Assembly (NCBI GenBank): GCA_900548735.1
Contig: URMC01000070.1
Coordinates: 1 to 9,257 of the forward strand
Direction of reading: 5' to 3'
Origin: an uncultured Eubacteriales bacterium
Lineage (GTDB): Bacteria; Bacillota; Clostridia; Oscillospirales; CAG-272
Length of the DNA: 9,257 nucleotides
Positions 5,791-9,257 of this stretch are shown in pieces. Positions within the stretch are counted from its first letter, which is position 1. Every line of letters begins with the position of its first letter. Position numbers and translations under genes: made by a program. Below the pieces are notes generated by a model. It saw only the letters and a list, made by a program, of their open reading frames with translations, made no database searches and was not told the origin of the DNA.

Positions 5791-5857
5791 GGGGCTTGCA
5801 GGCTCTCGCCCTACTTTGGGTGTGTGCGCCCAAAGTAAAGCGAGACCTGTAAACCCT
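5791..5857. repeat. 67-nt imperfect inverted repeat
   Basis: The core stem TACTTTGGG/CCCAAAGTA (5812-5820 with 5829-5837) is perfect, with an 8-nt loop. It continues through a 2x2 internal loop into TCTCGC/GCGAGA (5804-5809 with 5840-5845), a bulged C, CAGG/CCTG (5799-5802 with 5846-5849) and further weak pairs out to 5791 and 5857. A long, nearly symmetrical fold in non-coding DNA suggests a repeat element or a structured RNA. No transposase or flanking duplication is visible. Confidence 0.65.
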
Positions 5858-5887
5858 CCGCAGTCCCCCTTCCGGAAAAAGGCAGAA

Positions 5888-5919
5888 GCTCCCCCTTTTG
5901 GGAGCATTTTCTTCTTCAT
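5888..5919 (+). terminator. Second terminator-like hairpin upstream of nifJ
   Basis: GCTCCC/GGGAGC (5888-5893 with 5900-5905) with a 6-nt loop is followed by a T-rich run broken by cytosines (5906-5919). It is a weaker terminator than 5748-5775, on the plus strand, and could act as a second barrier between the GGDEF transcript and nifJ. Confidence 0.6.
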
Positions 5920-5955
5920 TTTTTATTTTATTCCCCCTCAGATTTCTAAAATCCC

Positions 5956-5984
5956 TTTACTTTTTGCAAAAAATGTGCTATGAT
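5956..5984 (+). promoter_or_regulatory. nifJ promoter with extended -10
   Basis: TTTACT (5956-5961), a 17-bp spacer and TATGAT (5979-5984), preceded by TGC (5976-5978) as an extended -10. The predicted start is near 5991, giving a 5' UTR of about 49 nt with AAGGAGG (6025-6031) 8 nt before the ATG. I see no Rex-type redox operator near it. Confidence 0.8.
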
Positions 5985-6039
5985 TACGTTTGGCGAATTA
6001 TATTTTGCATTCCCACCAACAATTAAGGAGGTTTATTAC

Positions 6040-9000
6040 ATGGCAATTCAGAGAAAAAAGGTTTCCATGGACGGTAACACCGCGGCGGCGCATGTCTCCT
6101 ACGCGTTTACCGAAGTGGCAGCCATCTACCCCATCACGCCCTCCAGCCCCATGGCTGAGGTCACCGACACCTGGTCCGCAAATGACAAAAACATTTTCGG
6201 TCAGCCGGCGCGTAACATTTTCGGTGACCGTGTCAAGGTCATGGAGATGCAGTCCGAGGCGGGCGCCGCAGGCGCTGTGCACGGCTCGCTGGCAGCCGGC
6301 GCGCTGACCACCACCTACACGGCTTCTCAGGGGCTTTTGCTGATGATCCCGAATATGTACAAGATCGCGGGCGAGTTGCTCCCCTGCGTGATTCACGTTT
6401 CCGCGCGTTGCGTTGCTTCCCACGCGCTGAACATTTTCGGCGACCACTCTGACGTTTACGCATGTCGCCAGACCGGCTTTGCCATGCTGGCAGAGTCCAA
6501 CCCGCAGGAGATCATGGACCTCGGCGCGGTGGCACACCTTTCCACCATCAAGGGTCGCGTGCCGTTCATCAACTTCTTTGACGGCTTCCGTACCTCCCAC
6601 GAGATTCAGAAGATTGAAGCATGGGATTACAAAGACCTGGCTGAAATGGTGGATCAGAACGCCGTTGCGGAGTTCCGTGCGCGTTCCATCAACCCGGAGC
6701 ACCCGGTGCTGCGCGGCTCCGCCGAGAACGGCGACATCTTCTTCCAGCACCGCGAGGCGTGCAACCCCTACTATGATGCACTGCCTGCCGTTGTGGAAGA
6801 ATACATGGACAAAGTCAATGCCAAACTGGGCACCGACTATAAACTCTTCAACTACTACGGCGCGCCGGATGCCGACCGCGTGATTATCGCGATGGGTTCC
6901 GTTTGCGACGTGGCGGAGGAAGTAATCGACTACATGCTTGCCAGAGGCGAGAAGGTCGGTATCGTGAAGGTACGTCTGTACCGTCCGTTCTGCGCGGACC
7001 GTCTTGCCGCGGCTCTGCCGAAGACCGCCAAGAAGATCGCCGTGCTGGACCGCACGAAAGAGCCCGGCGCGCTGGGTGAGCCGCTCTACCTCGACGTGGT
7101 GACCGCACTCTCCCGTGAGGGCGTGAAGGCGACCGTTGTCGGCGGCAGATACGGCCTTGGCTCCAAGGACACCACCCCTGCCTCCATCTTTGCGGTTTAC
7201 GAAAACCTCAAGAAGAGAGCGCCGAAGAACGACTTCACCATCGGTATTGTGGACGATGTGACCGGGCACTCCCTGCCTGAGAAAGCCGCCCCCGACACCG
7301 CGCCTGCCGGCACCATTGCCTGCAAGTTCTGGGGTCTTGGCGGTGACGGTACCGTCGGTGCCAACAAAAACTCCATCAAAATCATCGGCGACCACACCGA
7401 CAAGTATGTTCAGGCATACTTCCAGTACGACTCGAAGAAGACCGGCGGCGTGACCATTTCTCACCTGCGTTTCGGCGACCAGCCGATCAAGGCGCCCTAC
7501 TACATCACCAAGGCAAACTTTGTTGCCTGCCACAACGTGGCGTACATCCTCAAGGGCTACAAGATCGTGCAGGACGTAAAACCCGGCGGCACGTTCCTGC
7601 TGGACTGCCAGTGGACGGCAGAGGAGCTGGACAAGCACCTGCCGAAGTCGGTCAAATCCTATATTGCAAACAACAACATCAACTTCTACATCATCAACGC
7701 CACGCAGATTGCGGCAAAGGAAGTCGGCAACCCGAAGGTGAAAAACACCGTGCTTCAGTCCGCATTCTTTGCTCTGGCGAAGATCATGCCCACCGAGGAC
7801 GCCATCAACTATATGAAGTATATGGCAACCAAGTCCTACTCCAAGTTCGGTGAGGACGTGGTGGCGCAGAACCACAAGGCAATCGAGATGGGCGCAGGGG
7901 CGCTTGTCAAGATTGAGGTTCCGGAAAGCTGGAAGCACGCCGGCAAGGACAAGGCAGACAAGCCTGTTACCTCCGACCGCGCGGGTCTTGCAGAGTATGT
8001 CAACACCATCGTGACCCCTGTGGGCAAGATGGACGGCGACAGCCTGCCGGTTTCCGCCTTCTCCAAGTATGTGGACGGCACCCTGCCCCAGGGCGCAGCG
8101 GCGTTTGAGAAACGCGGCGTGGCGGTCAATGTTCCGGTCTGGAACGCAGACAAGTGCCTGCAGTGCAACAACTGCTCTTTCGTCTGCCCGCACGCAACCA
8201 TCCGTCCGTTTGCCATGACCGCTGAGGAAGCGAAGAAAGCGCCGAAATCGACGAAGTTCGCCCCGAAACCGGTCATGAAAACCGACTACAAGTTTACCAT
8301 CGCCATCTCCCCGCTTGACTGCATGGGCTGCACCCTTTGCGTAAAGGCGTGCCCCGTGAACCAGGGCGTGGACAAGAAGGCTGCCGCCGCCGGCGTGAAG
8401 CCGAACAAGGCGGATTACGCCATCTATATGACCAGCCAGGAGAGCCAGGCTGACCAGCAGGCGGCATTTGACTATGCCGTGGCAAACGTCACCGAGAAAC
8501 CCGAGCTGATCAACGCCACCGTCAAGGGCAGCCAGTTCAAGCAGCCCCTGTTGGAGTTCTCCGGCTCCTGCGCAGGCTGTGCCGAGACCTCCTATGCAAG
8601 ACTGATCACCCAGTTGTTCGGTGAGAGAATGTACATCTCCAACGCGACCGGCTGTTCCTCCATCTGGGGCGGCTCCGCTCCCGCAACGCCTTACACGGTC
8701 AACAAAGAGACCGGCAAGGGTCCGGCTTGGGCAAACTCCCTGTTTGAGGACAATGCAGAGCACGGTCTCGGCCTCGCTCTGGGTCAGAAAGCCATCCGCG
8801 CAAGACTCATCGGCAAGATTGAGGAGATGATGGCTTCCGACAAGGCAAGCGACGCATTCAAGACCGCGGCACAGAACTTCCTTGACACGAAGGACGACGG
8901 CAAGACCAACGGCGCCGCAACCGACGCGCTGGTGGCAGAGCTGGAAAAAGCGGCTGCCGAGGGTTGCCCCGTGGCAAAAGAAGTGCTTGGCGAGAAAGAT

Positions 9001-9257
9001 TACCTGGCGAAGAAGTCCGTCTGGATCTTCGGCGGTGACGGCTGGGCATACGACATCGGCTTTGGCGGGCTTGACCACGTGCTGGCTTCCGGTGAGGATG
9101 TCAACGTGATGGTCTTTGATACCGAGGTGTACTCCAACACCGGCGGTCAGGCTTCCAAGTCTTCCAACATCGGTCAGGTGGCACAGTTTGCTGCAGCTGG
9201 TAAGTCAATCGCAAAGAAGCGTCTGGCTGACATTGCAATGTCCTACGGCTACATTTA
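6040..9257 (+). CDS. nifJ: Pyruvate:ferredoxin (flavodoxin) oxidoreductase, 3' end outside window
   Basis: Oxidises pyruvate with CoA to acetyl-CoA and CO2, passing electrons to ferredoxin or flavodoxin; a central enzyme of anaerobic fermentation, cytosolic. The open frame covers 1072 codons and 2 nt without a stop; single-chain homologues have about 1170-1200 residues, so roughly 100 are missing. In order: an N-terminal domain with YPITPSS (30-36) and the catalytic-type Glu73 in QSEAGAAGA; a gamma domain with GLGGDGTVG (432-440); two ferredoxin-like 4Fe-4S motifs with Cys706/709/712/716 and Cys761/764/767/771; Cys844 and Cys847 of the proximal cluster; and the thiamine diphosphate site GDGWAYDIGFGG (from 999) through NTGGQ (1033-1037). 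Strong ribosome site and promoter, with a codon choice that avoids TTA, CTA and TCA almost throughout, which fits high expression. Monocistronic as far as visible. Confidence 0.97.
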   Translation, partial: MAIQRKKVSMDGNTAAAHVSYAFTEVAAIYPITPSSPMAEVTDTWSANDKNIFGQPARNIFGDRVKVMEMQSEAGAAGAVHGSLAAGALTTTYTASQGLLLMIPNMYKIAGELLPCVIHVSARCVASHALNIFGDHSDVYACRQTGFAMLAESNPQEIMDLGAVAHLSTIKGRVPFINFFDGFRTSHEIQKIEAWDYKDLAEMVDQNAVAEFRARSINPEHPVLRGSAENGDIFFQHREACNPYYDALPAVVEEYMDKVNAKLGTDYKLFNYYGAPDADRVIIAMGSVCDVAEEVIDYMLARGEKVGIVKVRLYRPFCADRLAAALPKTAKKIAVLDRTKEPGALGEPLYLDVVTALSREGVKATVVGGRYGLGSKDTTPASIFAVYENLKKRAPKNDFTIGIVDDVTGHSLPEKAAPDTAPAGTIACKFWGLGGDGTVGANKNSIKIIGDHTDKYVQAYFQYDSKKTGGVTISHLRFGDQPIKAPYYITKANFVACHNVAYILKGYKIVQDVKPGGTFLLDCQWTAEELDKHLPKSVKSYIANNNINFYIINATQIAAKEVGNPKVKNTVLQSAFFALAKIMPTEDAINYMKYMATKSYSKFGEDVVAQNHKAIEMGAGALVKIEVPESWKHAGKDKADKPVTSDRAGLAEYVNTIVTPVGKMDGDSLPVSAFSKYVDGTLPQGAAAFEKRGVAVNVPVWNADKCLQCNNCSFVCPHATIRPFAMTAEEAKKAPKSTKFAPKPVMKTDYKFTIAISPLDCMGCTLCVKACPVNQGVDKKAAAAGVKPNKADYAIYMTSQESQADQQAAFDYAVANVTEKPELINATVKGSQFKQPLLEFSGSCAGCAETSYARLITQLFGERMYISNATGCSSIWGGSAPATPYTVNKETGKGPAWANSLFEDNAEHGLGLALGQKAIRARLIGKIEEMMASDKASDAFKTAAQNFLDTKDDGKTNGAATDALVAELEKAAAEGCPVAKEVLGEKDYLAKKSVWIFGGDGWAYDIGFGGLDHVLASGEDVNVMVFDTEVYSNTGGQASKSSNIGQVAQFAAAGKSIAKKRLADIAMSYGYI

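Noticed and set aside
5066..5833. A 255-codon minus-strand open frame over the GGDEF gene and the spacer
   Set aside because: Basic, motif-free translation crossing several hairpins and opposing a well-defined GGDEF domain.
5705..5983. A 92-codon plus-strand open frame in the spacer before nifJ
   Set aside because: It runs through the terminator and the inverted repeats, and the translation has no family resemblance.
5998..9078. A 1026-codon open frame on the minus strand, antisense to nifJ
   Set aside because: It is in codon register with nifJ, so antisense stops would arise only from TTA, CTA or TCA codons, which this highly biased gene avoids. The product is Val/Gly/His-rich without recognisable domains, while the sense frame has every catalytic motif of the oxidoreductase.
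1..9257. CRISPR array, tRNA, rRNA, transposase or phage genes
   Set aside because: I saw no regularly spaced repeats, no tRNA-like cloverleaf and no mobile-element protein motif on either strand.

Overview
The window looks like chromosomal DNA of an anaerobic, fermentative Firmicute, probably a GC-rich clostridium of the Oscillospiraceae/Ruminococcaceae type. The reasons are a single-chain pyruvate:ferredoxin oxidoreductase, strong GGAGG-type ribosome binding sites, consensus sigma-A promoters, a fused chorismate mutase-prephenate dehydratase and GC-rich third codon positions. This placement is inference from gene content; no rRNA or other marker is present.

Left part (1-4284, minus strand): an aromatic amino acid operon, read right to left. 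It starts at a consensus promoter (4256-4284). A 54-codon leader peptide with seven Phe codons, all UUU, follows (4063-4227), then a strong intrinsic terminator (4017-4053) whose left arm and loop can instead pair with a segment inside the leader ORF (4082-4096). Next come pheA, aroB, aroC and aroE, tightly packed: 15 nt between pheA and aroB, a 4-nt overlap between aroB and aroC, and 3 nt between aroC and aroE. aroE runs off the left edge. The layout is a classical Phe-codon transcription attenuator: with Phe-tRNA plentiful the terminator forms, and a ribosome stalled on UUU codons leaves the antiterminator free to form. It would set expression of prephenate dehydratase together with three shikimate-pathway enzymes.

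Middle (4313-5650): a 57-codon ribbon-helix-helix DNA-binding protein (minus strand) and a six-helix membrane GGDEF diguanylate cyclase (plus strand) diverge from an AT-rich spacer. In that spacer the two promoters lie on the same DNA in opposite directions, and a 9-bp direct repeat could be the operator of the small regulator.

Spacer 5651-5955: no credible gene. It holds four strong hairpins, two of them terminator-like, and resembles a structured intergenic repeat element.

Right part (5956-9257, plus strand): an extended -10 promoter, a strong ribosome binding site and nifJ/por, pyruvate:ferredoxin oxidoreductase, cut by the right edge after about 1072 codons. Pyruvate oxidation by this enzyme would supply acetyl-CoA and reduced ferredoxin.
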